Shown in pieces: positions 32,401-45,774 of a stretch of 64,000 bases of DNA (position 1 is the first letter of the stretch; each line of letters opens with the position of its first letter). Location of the stretch: assembly GCA_963457665.1 (NCBI GenBank), contig OY735201.1, forward strand, positions 26,195,387-26,259,386. Reading direction: 5' to 3'. The position numbers were made by a program, and so were the translations under genes. Under the pieces are notes generated by a model, which had not been told where the DNA came from, searched no databases, and was given only the letters and a program-made list of their open reading frames with translations. Source of the DNA: Thysanoteuthis rhombus (taxonomy: Eukaryota > Mollusca > Cephalopoda > Oegopsida > Thysanoteuthidae).

Positions 32401-35400
32401 TACCGGCTATCTCGCAATCTGTGTTCTTTCCCAATGGTGGACTTCCCCCTATATCTACTTAGCAGTAAGGGGTCCTAACGGTCAGGGGTGGACAGACTCC
32501 ATTCATTCATACTCGGGGGTAGCTAGGCATTGAACTATAAATTTTAAATTTAATTCCACTTACCCACGTGCAGCTCCAAGAAACAACAGACCACTCTCAA
32601 CTTTTTTTTTTCTTTTCATTAGGTAGAATTTGGCAGTGGACAATTCATCTAGGTGAACATTTCTCAGAATCGCAAAGAAAAACCATCTCAGAAGTAGAAA
32701 TATCATCAATATGTCAAGAATAATCATTCTTAAAGCCTAAAGTAAAATATCTTTTAAACCTTCGAAAATCATCACTGGGTTCATTCATACGGTCCAAATG
32801 TTACAACTACCACTTATAATTATAATTAAAATTATTATAATTATTATTATTATTATTATTATTATCATTATTATCATTATTGAGACAATATACATATAAG
32901 AATTTAGTCTGAGTTAGTTTTCAAAGTCAATCACCAGAAATCATTCAAAGAAAGAGATTTACCTTTTTGCCAAAAAATAAAATGCTTCTTCTACCGGCTA
33001 TCTCGCAATCTGTGTTCTTTCCCAATGGTGGACTTCCCCCTATATCTACTTAGCAGTAAGGGGTCCTAACGGTCAGGGGTGGACAGACTCCATTCATTCA
33101 TACTCGGGGGTAGCTAGGCATTGAACTATAAATTTTAAATTTAATTCCACTTACCCACGTGCAGCTCCAAGAAACAACAGACCACTCTCAACTTTTTTTT
33201 TTCTTTTCATTAGGTAGAATTTGGCAGTGGACAATTCATCTAGGTGAACATTTCTCAGAATCGCAAAGAAAAACCATCTCAGAAGTAGAAATATCATCAA
33301 TATGTCAAGAATAATCATTCTTAAAGCCTAAAGTAAAATATCTTTTAAACCTTCGAAAATCATCACTGGGTTCATTCATACGGTCCAAATGTTACAACTA
33401 CCACTTATAATTATAATTAAAATTATTATAATTATTATTATTATTATTATTATTATCATTATTATCATTATTGAGACAATATACATATAAGAATTTAGTC
33501 TGAGTTAGTTTTCAAAGTCAATCACCAGAAATCATTCAAAGAAAGAGATTTACCTTTTTGCCAAAAAATAAAATGCTTCTTCTACCGGCTATCTCGCAAT
33601 CTGTGTTCTTTCCCAATGGTGGACTTCCCCCTATATCTACTTAGCAGTAAGGGGTCCTAACGGTCAGGGGTGGACAGACTCCATTCATTCATACTCGGGG
33701 GTAGCTAGGCATTGAACTATAAATTTTAAATTTAATTCCACTTACCCACGTGCAGCTCCAAGAAACAACAGACCACTCTCAACTTTTTTTTTTCTTTTCA
33801 TTAGGTAGAATTTGGCAGTGGACAATTCATCTAGGTGAACATTTCTCAGAATCGCAAAGAAAAACCATCTCAGAAGTAGAAATATCATCAATATGTCAAG
33901 AATAATCATTCTTAAAGCCTAAAGTAAAATATCTTTTAAACCTTCGAAAATCATCACTGGGTTCATTCATACGGTCCAAATGTTACAACTACCACTTATA
34001 ATTATAATTAAAATTATTATAATTATTATTATTATTATTATTATCATTATTATCATTATTGAGACAATATACATATAAGAATTTAGTCTGAGTTAGTTTT
34101 CAAAGTCAATCACCAGAAATCATTCAAAGAAAGAGATTTACCTTTTTGCCAAAAAATAAAATGCTTCTTCTACCGGCTATCTCGCAATCTGTGTTCTTTC
34201 CCAATGGTGGACTTCCCCCTATATCTACTTAGCAGTAAGGGGTCCTAACGGTCAGGGGTGGACAGACTCCATTCATTCATACTCGGGGGTAGCTAGGCAT
34301 TGAACTATAAATTTTAAATTTAATTCCACTTACCCACGTGCAGCTCCAAGAAACAACAGACCACTCTCAACTTTTTTTTTTCTTTTCATTAGGTAGAATT
34401 TGGCAGTGGACAATTCATCTAGGTGAACATTTCTCAGAATCGCAAAGAAAAACCATCTCAGAAGTAGAAATATCATCAATATGTCAAGAATAATCATTCT
34501 TAAAGCCTAAAGTAAAATATCTTTTAAACCTTCGAAAATCATCACTGGGTTCATTCATACGGTCCAAATGTTACAACTACCACTTATAATTATAATTAAA
34601 ATTATTATAATTATTATTATTATTATTATTATTATCATTATTATCATTATTGAGACAATATACATATAAGAATTTAGTCTGAGTTAGTTTTCAAAGTCAA
34701 TCACCAGAAATCATTCAAAGAAAGAGATTTACCTTTTTGCCAAAAAATAAAATGCTTCTTCTACCGGCTATCTCGCAATCTGTGTTCTTTCCCAATGGTG
34801 GACTTCCCCCTATATCTACTTAGCAGTAAGGGGTCCTAACGGTCAGGGGTGGACAGACTCCATTCATTCATACTCGGGGGTAGCTAGGCATTGAACTATA
34901 AATTTTAAATTTAATTCCACTTACCCACGTGCAGCTCCAAGAAACAACAGACCACTCTCAACTTTTTTTTTTCTTTTCATTAGGTAGAATTTGGCAGTGG
35001 ACAATTCATCTAGGTGAACATTTCTCAGAATCGCAAAGAAAAACCATCTCAGAAGTAGAAATATCATCAATATGTCAAGAATAATCATTCTTAAAGCCTA
35101 AAGTAAAATATCTTTTAAACCTTCGAAAATCATCACTGGGTTCATTCATACGGTCCAAATGTTACAACTACCACTTATAATTATAATTAAAATTATTATA
35201 ATTATTATTATTATTATTATTATTATCATTATTATCATTATTGAGACAATATACATATAAGAATTTAGTCTGAGTTAGTTTTCAAAGTCAATCACCAGAA
35301 ATCATTCAAAGAAAGAGATTTACCTTTTTGCCAAAAAATAAAATGCTTCTTCTACCGGCTATCTCGCAATCTGTGTTCTTTCCCAATGGTGGACTTCCCC

Positions 35401-38400
35401 CTATATCTACTTAGCAGTAAGGGGTCCTAACGGTCAGGGGTGGACAGACTCCATTCATTCATACTCGGGGGTAGCTAGGCATTGAACTATAAATTTTAAA
35501 TTTAATTCCACTTACCCACGTGCAGCTCCAAGAAACAACAGACCACTCTCAACTTTTTTTTTTCTTTTCATTAGGTAGAATTTGGCAGTGGACAATTCAT
35601 CTAGGTGAACATTTCTCAGAATCGCAAAGAAAAACCATCTCAGAAGTAGAAATATCATCAATATGTCAAGAATAATCATTCTTAAAGCCTAAAGTAAAAT
35701 ATCTTTTAAACCTTCGAAAATCATCACTGGGTTCATTCATACGGTCCAAATGTTACAACTACCACTTATAATTATAATTAAAATTATTATAATTATTATT
35801 ATTATTATTATTATTATCATTATTATCATTATTGAGACAATATACATATAAGAATTTAGTCTGAGTTAGTTTTCAAAGTCAATCACCAGAAATCATTCAA
35901 AGAAAGAGATTTACCTTTTTGCCAAAAAATAAAATGCTTCTTCTACCGGCTATCTCGCAATCTGTGTTCTTTCCCAATGGTGGACTTCCCCCTATATCTA
36001 CTTAGCAGTAAGGGGTCCTAACGGTCAGGGGTGGACAGACTCCATTCATTCATACTCGGGGGTAGCTAGGCATTGAACTATAAATTTTAAATTTAATTCC
36101 ACTTACCCACGTGCAGCTCCAAGAAACAACAGACCACTCTCAACTTTTTTTTTTCTTTTCATTAGGTAGAATTTGGCAGTGGACAATTCATCTAGGTGAA
36201 CATTTCTCAGAATCGCAAAGAAAAACCATCTCAGAAGTAGAAATATCATCAATATGTCAAGAATAATCATTCTTAAAGCCTAAAGTAAAATATCTTTTAA
36301 ACCTTCGAAAATCATCACTGGGTTCATTCATACGGTCCAAATGTTACAACTACCACTTATAATTATAATTAAAATTATTATAATTATTATTATTATTATT
36401 ATTATTATCATTATTATCATTATTGAGACAATATACATATAAGAATTTAGTCTGAGTTAGTTTTCAAAGTCAATCACCAGAAATCATTCAAAGAAAGAGA
36501 TTTACCTTTTTGCCAAAAAATAAAATGCTTCTTCTACCGGCTATCTCGCAATCTGTGTTCTTTCCCAATGGTGGACTTCCCCCTATATCTACTTAGCAGT
36601 AAGGGGTCCTAACGGTCAGGGGTGGACAGACTCCATTCATTCATACTCGGGGGTAGCTAGGCATTGAACTATAAATTTTAAATTTAATTCCACTTACCCA
36701 CGTGCAGCTCCAAGAAACAACAGACCACTCTCAACTTTTTTTTTTCTTTTCATTAGGTAGAATTTGGCAGTGGACAATTCATCTAGGTGAACATTTCTCA
36801 GAATCGCAAAGAAAAACCATCTCAGAAGTAGAAATATCATCAATATGTCAAGAATAATCATTCTTAAAGCCTAAAGTAAAATATCTTTTAAACCTTCGAA
36901 AATCATCACTGGGTTCATTCATACGGTCCAAATGTTACAACTACCACTTATAATTATAATTAAAATTATTATAATTATTATTATTATTATTATTATCATT
37001 ATTATCATTATTGAGACAATATACATATAAGAATTTAGTCTGAGTTAGTTTTCAAAGTCAATCACCAGAAATCATTCAAAGAAAGAGATTTACCTTTTTG
37101 CCAAAAAATAAAATGCTTCTTCTACCGGCTATCTCGCAATCTGTGTTCTTTCCCAATGGTGGACTTCCCCCTATATCTACTTAGCAGTAAGGGGTCCTAA
37201 CGGTCAGGGGTGGACAGACTCCATTCATTCATACTCGGGGGTAGCTAGGCATTGAACTATAAATTTTAAATTTAATTCCACTTACCCACGTGCAGCTCCA
37301 AGAAACAACAGACCACTCTCAACTTTTTTTTTTCTTTTCATTAGGTAGAATTTGGCAGTGGACAATTCATCTAGGTGAACATTTCTCAGAATCGCAAAGA
37401 AAAACCATCTCAGAAGTAGAAATATCATCAATATGTCAAGAATAATCATTCTTAAAGCCTAAAGTAAAATATCTTTTAAACCTTCGAAAATCATCACTGG
37501 GTTCATTCATACGGTCCAAATGTTACAACTACCACTTATAATTATAATTAAAATTATTATAATTATTATTATTATTATTATTATTATCATTATTATCATT
37601 ATTGAGACAATATACATATAAGAATTTAGTCTGAGTTAGTTTTCAAAGTCAATCACCAGAAATCATTCAAAGAAAGAGATTTACCTTTTTGCCAAAAAAT
37701 AAAATGCTTCTTCTACCGGCTATCTCGCAATCTGTGTTCTTTCCCAATGGTGGACTTCCCCCTATATCTACTTAGCAGTAAGGGGTCCTAACGGTCAGGG
37801 GTGGACAGACTCCATTCATTCATACTCGGGGGTAGCTAGGCATTGAACTATAAATTTTAAATTTAATTCCACTTACCCACGTGCAGCTCCAAGAAACAAC
37901 AGACCACTCTCAACTTTTTTTTTTCTTTTCATTAGGTAGAATTTGGCAGTGGACAATTCATCTAGGTGAACATTTCTCAGAATCGCAAAGAAAAACCATC
38001 TCAGAAGTAGAAATATCATCAATATGTCAAGAATAATCATTCTTAAAGCCTAAAGTAAAATATCTTTTAAACCTTCGAAAATCATCACTGGGTTCATTCA
38101 TACGGTCCAAATGTTACAACTACCACTTATAATTATAATTAAAATTATTATAATTATTATTATTATTATTATTATTATCATTATTATCATTATTGAGACA
38201 ATATACATATAAGAATTTAGTCTGAGTTAGTTTTCAAAGTCAATCACCAGAAATCATTCAAAGAAAGAGATTTACCTTTTTGCCAAAAAATAAAATGCTT
38301 CTTCTACCGGCTATCTCGCAATCTGTGTTCTTTCCCAATGGTGGACTTCCCCCTATATCTACTTAGCAGTAAGGGGTCCTAACGGTCAGGGGTGGACAGA

Positions 38401-41400
38401 CTCCATTCATTCATACTCGGGGGTAGCTAGGCATTGAACTATAAATTTTAAATTTAATTCCACTTACCCACGTGCAGCTCCAAGAAACAACAGACCACTC
38501 TCAACTTTTTTTTTTCTTTTCATTAGGTAGAATTTGGCAGTGGACAATTCATCTAGGTGAACATTTCTCAGAATCGCAAAGAAAAACCATCTCAGAAGTA
38601 GAAATATCATCAATATGTCAAGAATAATCATTCTTAAAGCCTAAAGTAAAATATCTTTTAAACCTTCGAAAATCATCACTGGGTTCATTCATACGGTCCA
38701 AATGTTACAACTACCACTTATAATTATAATTAAAATTATTATAATTATTATTATTATTATTATTATTATCATTATTATCATTATTGAGACAATATACATA
38801 TAAGAATTTAGTCTGAGTTAGTTTTCAAAGTCAATCACCAGAAATCATTCAAAGAAAGAGATTTACCTTTTTGCCAAAAAATAAAATGCTTCTTCTACCG
38901 GCTATCTCGCAATCTGTGTTCTTTCCCAATGGTGGACTTCCCCCTATATCTACTTAGCAGTAAGGGGTCCTAACGGTCAGGGGTGGACAGACTCCATTCA
39001 TTCATACTCGGGGGTAGCTAGGCATTGAACTATAAATTTTAAATTTAATTCCACTTACCCACGTGCAGCTCCAAGAAACAACAGACCACTCTCAACTTTT
39101 TTTTTTCTTTTCATTAGGTAGAATTTGGCAGTGGACAATTCATCTAGGTGAACATTTCTCAGAATCGCAAAGAAAAACCATCTCAGAAGTAGAAATATCA
39201 TCAATATGTCAAGAATAATCATTCTTAAAGCCTAAAGTAAAATATCTTTTAAACCTTCGAAAATCATCACTGGGTTCATTCATACGGTCCAAATGTTACA
39301 ACTACCACTTATAATTATAATTAAAATTATTATAATTATTATTATTATTATTATTATTATCATTATTATCATTATTGAGACAATATACATATAAGAATTT
39401 AGTCTGAGTTAGTTTTCAAAGTCAATCACCAGAAATCATTCAAAGAAAGAGATTTACCTTTTTGCCAAAAAATAAAATGCTTCTTCTACCGGCTATCTCG
39501 CAATCTGTGTTCTTTCCCAATGGTGGACTTCCCCCTATATCTACTTAGCAGTAAGGGGTCCTAACGGTCAGGGGTGGACAGACTCCATTCATTCATACTC
39601 GGGGGTAGCTAGGCATTGAACTATAAATTTTAAATTTAATTCCACTTACCCACGTGCAGCTCCAAGAAACAACAGACCACTCTCAACTTTTTTTTTTCTT
39701 TTCATTAGGTAGAATTTGGCAGTGGACAATTCATCTAGGTGAACATTTCTCAGAATCGCAAAGAAAAACCATCTCAGAAGTAGAAATATCATCAATATGT
39801 CAAGAATAATCATTCTTAAAGCCTAAAGTAAAATATCTTTTAAACCTTCGAAAATCATCACTGGGTTCATTCATACGGTCCAAATGTTACAACTACCACT
39901 TATAATTATAATTAAAATTATTATAATTATTATTATTATTATTATTATTATCATTATTATCATTATTGAGACAATATACATATAAGAATTTAGTCTGAGT
40001 TAGTTTTCAAAGTCAATCACCAGAAATCATTCAAAGAAAGAGATTTACCTTTTTGCCAAAAAATAAAATGCTTCTTCTACCGGCTATCTCGCAATCTGTG
40101 TTCTTTCCCAATGGTGGACTTCCCCCTATATCTACTTAGCAGTAAGGGGTCCTAACGGTCAGGGGTGGACAGACTCCATTCATTCATACTCGGGGGTAGC
40201 TAGGCATTGAACTATAAATTTTAAATTTAATTCCACTTACCCACGTGCAGCTCCAAGAAACAACAGACCACTCTCAACTTTTTTTTTTCTTTTCATTAGG
40301 TAGAATTTGGCAGTGGACAATTCATCTAGGTGAACATTTCTCAGAATCGCAAAGAAAAACCATCTCAGAAGTAGAAATATCATCAATATGTCAAGAATAA
40401 TCATTCTTAAAGCCTAAAGTAAAATATCTTTTAAACCTTCGAAAATCATCACTGGGTTCATTCATACGGTCCAAATGTTACAACTACCACTTATAATTAT
40501 AATTAAAATTATTATAATTATTATTATTATTATTATTATTATCATTATTATCATTATTGAGACAATATACATATAAGAATTTAGTCTGAGTTAGTTTTCA
40601 AAGTCAATCACCAGAAATCATTCAAAGAAAGAGATTTACCTTTTTGCCAAAAAATAAAATGCTTCTTCTACCGGCTATCTCGCAATCTGTGTTCTTTCCC
40701 AATGGTGGACTTCCCCCTATATCTACTTAGCAGTAAGGGGTCCTAACGGTCAGGGGTGGACAGACTCCATTCATTCATACTCGGGGGTAGCTAGGCATTG
40801 AACTATAAATTTTAAATTTAATTCCACTTACCCACGTGCAGCTCCAAGAAACAACAGACCACTCTCAACTTTTTTTTTTCTTTTCATTAGGTAGAATTTG
40901 GCAGTGGACAATTCATCTAGGTGAACATTTCTCAGAATCGCAAAGAAAAACCATCTCAGAAGTAGAAATATCATCAATATGTCAAGAATAATCATTCTTA
41001 AAGCCTAAAGTAAAATATCTTTTAAACCTTCGAAAATCATCACTGGGTTCATTCATACGGTCCAAATGTTACAACTACCACTTATAATTATAATTAAAAT
41101 TATTATAATTATTATTATTATTATTATTATCATTATTATCATTATTGAGACAATATACATATAAGAATTTAGTCTGAGTTAGTTTTCAAAGTCAATCACC
41201 AGAAATCATTCAAAGAAAGAGATTTACCTTTTTGCCAAAAAATAAAATGCTTCTTCTACCGGCTATCTCGCAATCTGTGTTCTTTCCCAATGGTGGACTT
41301 CCCCCTATATCTACTTAGCAGTAAGGGGTCCTAACGGTCAGGGGTGGACAGACTCCATTCATTCATACTCGGGGGTAGCTAGGCATTGAACTATAAATTT

Positions 41401-42420
41401 TAAATTTAATTCCACTTACCCACGTGCAGCTCCAAGAAACAACAGACCACTCTCAACTTTTTTTTTTCTTTTCATTAGGTAGAATTTGGCAGTGGACAAT
41501 TCATCTAGGTGAACATTTCTCAGAATCGCAAAGAAAAACCATCTCAGAAGTAGAAATATCATCAATATGTCAAGAATAATCATTCTTAAAGCCTAAAGTA
41601 AAATATCTTTTAAACCTTCGAAAATCATCACTGGGTTCATTCATACGGTCCAAATGTTACAACTACCACTTATAATTATAATTAAAATTATTATAATTAT
41701 TATTATTATTATTATTATTATCATTATTATCATTATTGAGACAATATACATATAAGAATTTAGTCTGAGTTAGTTTTCAAAGTCAATCACCAGAAATCAT
41801 TCAAAGAAAGAGATTTACCTTTTTGCCAAAAAATAAAATGCTTCTTCTACCGGCTATCTCGCAATCTGTGTTCTTTCCCAATGGTGGACTTCCCCCTATA
41901 TCTACTTAGCAGTAAGGGGTCCTAACGGTCAGGGGTGGACAGACTCCATTCATTCATACTCGGGGGTAGCTAGGCATTGAACTATAAATTTTAAATTTAA
42001 TTCCACTTACCCACGTGCAGCTCCAAGAAACAACAGACCACTCTCAACTTTTTTTTTTCTTTTCATTAGGTAGAATTTGGCAGTGGACAATTCATCTAGG
42101 TGAACATTTCTCAGAATCGCAAAGAAAAACCATCTCAGAAGTAGAAATATCATCAATATGTCAAGAATAATCATTCTTAAAGCCTAAAGTAAAATATCTT
42201 TTAAACCTTCGAAAATCATCACTGGGTTCATTCATACGGTCCAAATGTTACAACTACCACTTATAATTATAATTAAAATTATTATAATTATTATTATTAT
42301 TATTATTATTATCATTATTATCATTATTGAGACAATATACATATAAGAATTTAGTCTGAGTTAGTTTTCAAAGTCAATCACCAGAAATCATTCAAAGAAA
42401 GAGATTTACCTTTTTGCCAA
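29458..42420 (-). repeat. Tandem array of about 22 near-identical 588/591-bp units, candidate LINE 5' monomers
   Basis: Unit starts (TCTCGCAATC) fall at 29458, 30046, 30637, 31228, 31819, 32410, 33001, 33592, 34180, 34771, 35362, 35953, 36544, 37132, 37723, 38314, 38905, 39496, 40087, 40678, 41266 and 41857. The last unit stops at 42420, 27 bp short. Units look identical except that four lack one TTA triplet. Each unit contains, on the plus strand, ACTTCCCCCTATATC, CCCACGTGCAGC (an E-box CACGTG), a long pyrimidine tract ending CATTAG|GTAGAA, and a (TTA)n run about 430 bp into the unit. No unit has an ORF over 60 codons. The array starts at the LINE leader and ends sharply at a TTA tract, so it may be the tandem-monomer 5' UTR of the element. 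An independent satellite or an assembly expansion are alternatives. The strand given is that of the adjoining LINE. Confidence 0.97.
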
Positions 42421-42530
42421 TTATTATTATTATTATTATCATTATAATTATAATAACTAAACAACGACGATTATTACTATTAATATTAATATCATTATAG
42501 TTATCATTTGCATTATCATACCAATGCCCG
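42421..42530. repeat. Degenerate TTA-rich tract, distal junction of the array and tail of the older LINE
   Basis: Begins with pure TTA repeats directly after the truncated last array unit and decays into ATT/ATC-rich sequence that abuts the 3' end of the older LINE copy. In element orientation it is both the TAA tail of the older copy and the target flank of the younger insertion. Confidence 0.8.
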
Positions 42531-44995
42531 TCGGTTGTCGCTGTCGACTAGGTGACAGTAAGTCCGGAGTCTTTCTCCCAACACCCTCACAGTGTACAGT
42601 AGTGTTCTCCTCAATATTTGTGCAGTCTTAAGAAATGCAATAGTTTCTATTTTCGTAGTCTCTATTTTCACAATGATTTCCAGCTCTCCAAAACCTATCA
42701 CTAGTTCTGAGGTTTACAGTCTTGTATTCCTCTCCACATCGGTGGCATTTGCTGTTAAGTTAGGTTCCATCAATATTTGTCTTGAAATAGTTCGTCCTCA
42801 TACATTTGTTTTGTGCTAACATGATAAGCAATTCCATTTCTTACCTCAAAACTTCTTAAAGTTCATCACCTTTCGTCTTTGATGAGTTGTACCTTTTTTC
42901 CCCCGTATATTTTTTCTCTTTTCATTTCTTATTTCTTATTGTTGGCTTTGCTGCTACATTGTTTGTTACTTTTTGTCCTTTGTTGCTCTGTTTCGGGAGC
43001 TTCATATAATGTCTCTGCTGCCTGCTTGCTCATACTTTCCTCCTCACATAGATTCAATCAGCATCATCCCTTGGGTGCAGAGCCTTGTGCATCGTCATAA
43101 ACTTCTTTGGTCGCCGGTCCATTCATTTGGGTTCTTTCATTTTCTATCCAATCAATTAGCCTGTGTATCTCACTCACAATGTTTTTTCCCTTTTATCAAA
43201 GTTCTGCTATTTAGCTTGGCATCCAATATTTTTCTTATTATTCTAATGTTTTTTTCCATTTCATCCCTTTTCCGAGTCACATTGGAGACATCCCAGTTAT
43301 CTATATCGGTCCTGTCCTTTTTATAATTATCTTTTCAAAATTTGCTCCAGTAGCTGTCAAGTGTACTTTGGAGTTCTCATAGAGTTGGCTGTGAATCCCA
43401 TCACTAGTTGTTGCTCCTGAATATCATGAAGCATTTGAATGTCCGGCTATGTGGGATAATGTCATGTGATTTTTGTACGGTCATTCCATCTCACGGAACC
43501 ATTTCTCTCTTTTTTCTCCCATACTTCTTTCACAATCATCTGGTCAATGTAGATTAAGTTATTGCCCTCTCGGTTCCTTTACTGCATTTTCTTCCCCTTC
43601 TGATAGTAGTATTCTTTGCGTGGAAACATATATTCTCTCTGGTATCTGCCCGGTCAAGGCTTCCCACATTAGTGGTAGGTATTGATCTGTAATTGCATGT
43701 CCGTTCATATGAGGGTTGTTCTGCCTGTCATTCAGTTTGGGACGTTGCCTTCAAGGCAAGTGTGGATTAGGCTGTCATGTAAAATGGTGAATTCCTTAAA
43801 CCAATATACATTGATCAGGTCTTGGTGCATTCCAGTTAGCTTTCCTTCAAGGACTTTTTCCAACGTGATTCCATCCGATACTGATTGTCCTCCTTTATAC
43901 TTGACTTCTTTTTTTTTCCAATATCAGGTACATGTATGTATGGTTCCATAAGTTCTTTTTCCATTCAGACCATGATGAAATATCCTTTACTTAATTTGGA
44001 AAGAGCAGGTTAGTATGTATTGGTCTGTCCTTTAGCCATATCTCTTCATCCCTAATTTGTTTTGATGCATTTCTTCAACTGCAAAGGGTGCATCTTCTCG
44101 TCTCATCTCGTATTTGCTCAATAGTCTTGCTCATAGTCTGCACATGTACAATGTATGTTTCAGTAATACTCCATCTTTCTGTAATGAGAAGATCTGCGGG
44201 TGTTCTTGATGTCTGAGGTTCTTCCCTGAACGTTACAATTTTTGTGCTGGTGTACATCAGGATGTTAAACTCCGTTATATTATTGGATTTGTATTTTGGT
44301 TTTCACCTAATGGGGGGTCCCTCTCTGTTTTAGAAAGTGCCAGTCTTTGAGTATTGTATTGTTCTTTGTCTAAATCTTTTTAGTCCTGCTTCTTTGGCTA
44401 GTTTTCTTTGGTGCATTTTTCAACTGCAGAGGATACATCTTCCGTGTTATCTTGTAATTGTCCCTGTCTGAATGTGTGCCTTATAAGACTTGTATTTTTG
44501 TCAGGTTTTTCTTCATTGTTTGAATTTGATTCTACTTTGCCGTTTATCATGTCAGTTGTGTTTGGGTCTTCTTGTCCGGGTGATCCAAATTCTTCTTTCT
44601 TTCTAAAAGTCTTCAATATATTTCAAAATTTGTTTCGCTTGGTTATGATGACGCTACAGTCGATTCTATATATTGTTCAATGTAGCGCCTTTCAGACAGT
44701 CGGTTTCTAAAGTAGCAACACTTCACTAATGTATTGCCTTCTTTAATCCATTTTCTCCTTATTCTACCGATCAGCGACGGCAGTTCCCTCCTGAAGGCTA
44801 TTAATGGGGCACAAGATGATGACAGGGTCCCTCTTGGTAGCTAACAAAGGAGTACCTGTCAGTCATGACGTACAAGTCCTGAATTTGTATCCAATATGTT
44901 TTGGTAATCTCTATTTATATGCTTTGTGGTGCTGAAAGATAGCACCAAGCCTTAGTAAATTGTTTGAATCATATGGGGTGCACAGTATTGTGAAG
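42531..44995 (-). pseudogene. Old decayed relative of the RLE LINE, nearly full length, internally deleted
   Basis: Aligns collinearly by eye with the complete element from its 3' end (42590-42690 against 25610-25730) to its 5' end (44775-44960 against 28900-29130). Two deletions are clear. One between about 42690 and 42700 removes the equivalent of 25740-26130, which holds the endonuclease core. Another near 43325 removes 26865-27190, which holds the YMDD box. A segment around 44050-44100 is duplicated at 44390-44440, indicating an internal duplication of about 340 bp. Many frameshifts remain. It is therefore a dead element, much older than its neighbour. Confidence 0.85.
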
Positions 44996-45542
44996 GATGA
45001 TGAGGTGATTATCATCATCTTATAACTTGCAGACCTAGGTTAACGAGCTTTAGATTCAAATCCACTTTTGCTTCACCGATAGCAATGTATACATACTGCA
45101 GTATTGAGGTAGTGGGTAAACCTTGAATGCAAAATCCAGGCACAATAAGTACATGACGATTTTACAATACTTACATCAAGATGTTGCTACTTCAGTGTAA
45201 TTGGCATGTTCATACCCCTCTCTCATTTCTTTCAAGTCTTATTTCGGACAATTTCCATTGAAATTAAAATTTCAATATACAAAGGAGTAAATTTACCAGC
45301 AAGAAGACAAAACTAAATACAAACAAACGCTGAAAACGTTAGAATATATAAAAATTGTACATGTCAAAAGTTAGTTTCATATAAGATAATCTCACATCAT
45401 CACTGTTCTATAACCTGGGAGTAACAAATACGTACTCTTTAACTATATTTTGTCAAATGTGAGTGCCCCATCATTTTTAAGTTTAGCACTTCCCCCAGTG
45501 CTCATATTCTTGCTTCCAAGTGTTTTCTCTGGCTCCAATCAT
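44996..45542. other. Unannotated spacer, with a lone B-box-like word
   Basis: TTAGATTCAAATCCAC near 45049 resembles a pol III B box, but no A box is found at the right distance. Nothing else recognised. Confidence 0.35.
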
Positions 45543-45738
<196 letters not shown>

Positions 45739-45774
45739 TGAGATATGAGACTTACAACGGTCGTCAACAATGAC

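Noticed and set aside
29458-42420. CRISPR-like or rDNA-spacer interpretation of the tandem array
   Set aside because: Units are contiguous 591-bp repeats without spacers, in a eukaryotic setting, and no rRNA sequence is recognisable in them.
45040-45070. B-box-like TTAGATTCAAATCCAC
   Set aside because: No A box at the expected distance and no stems.
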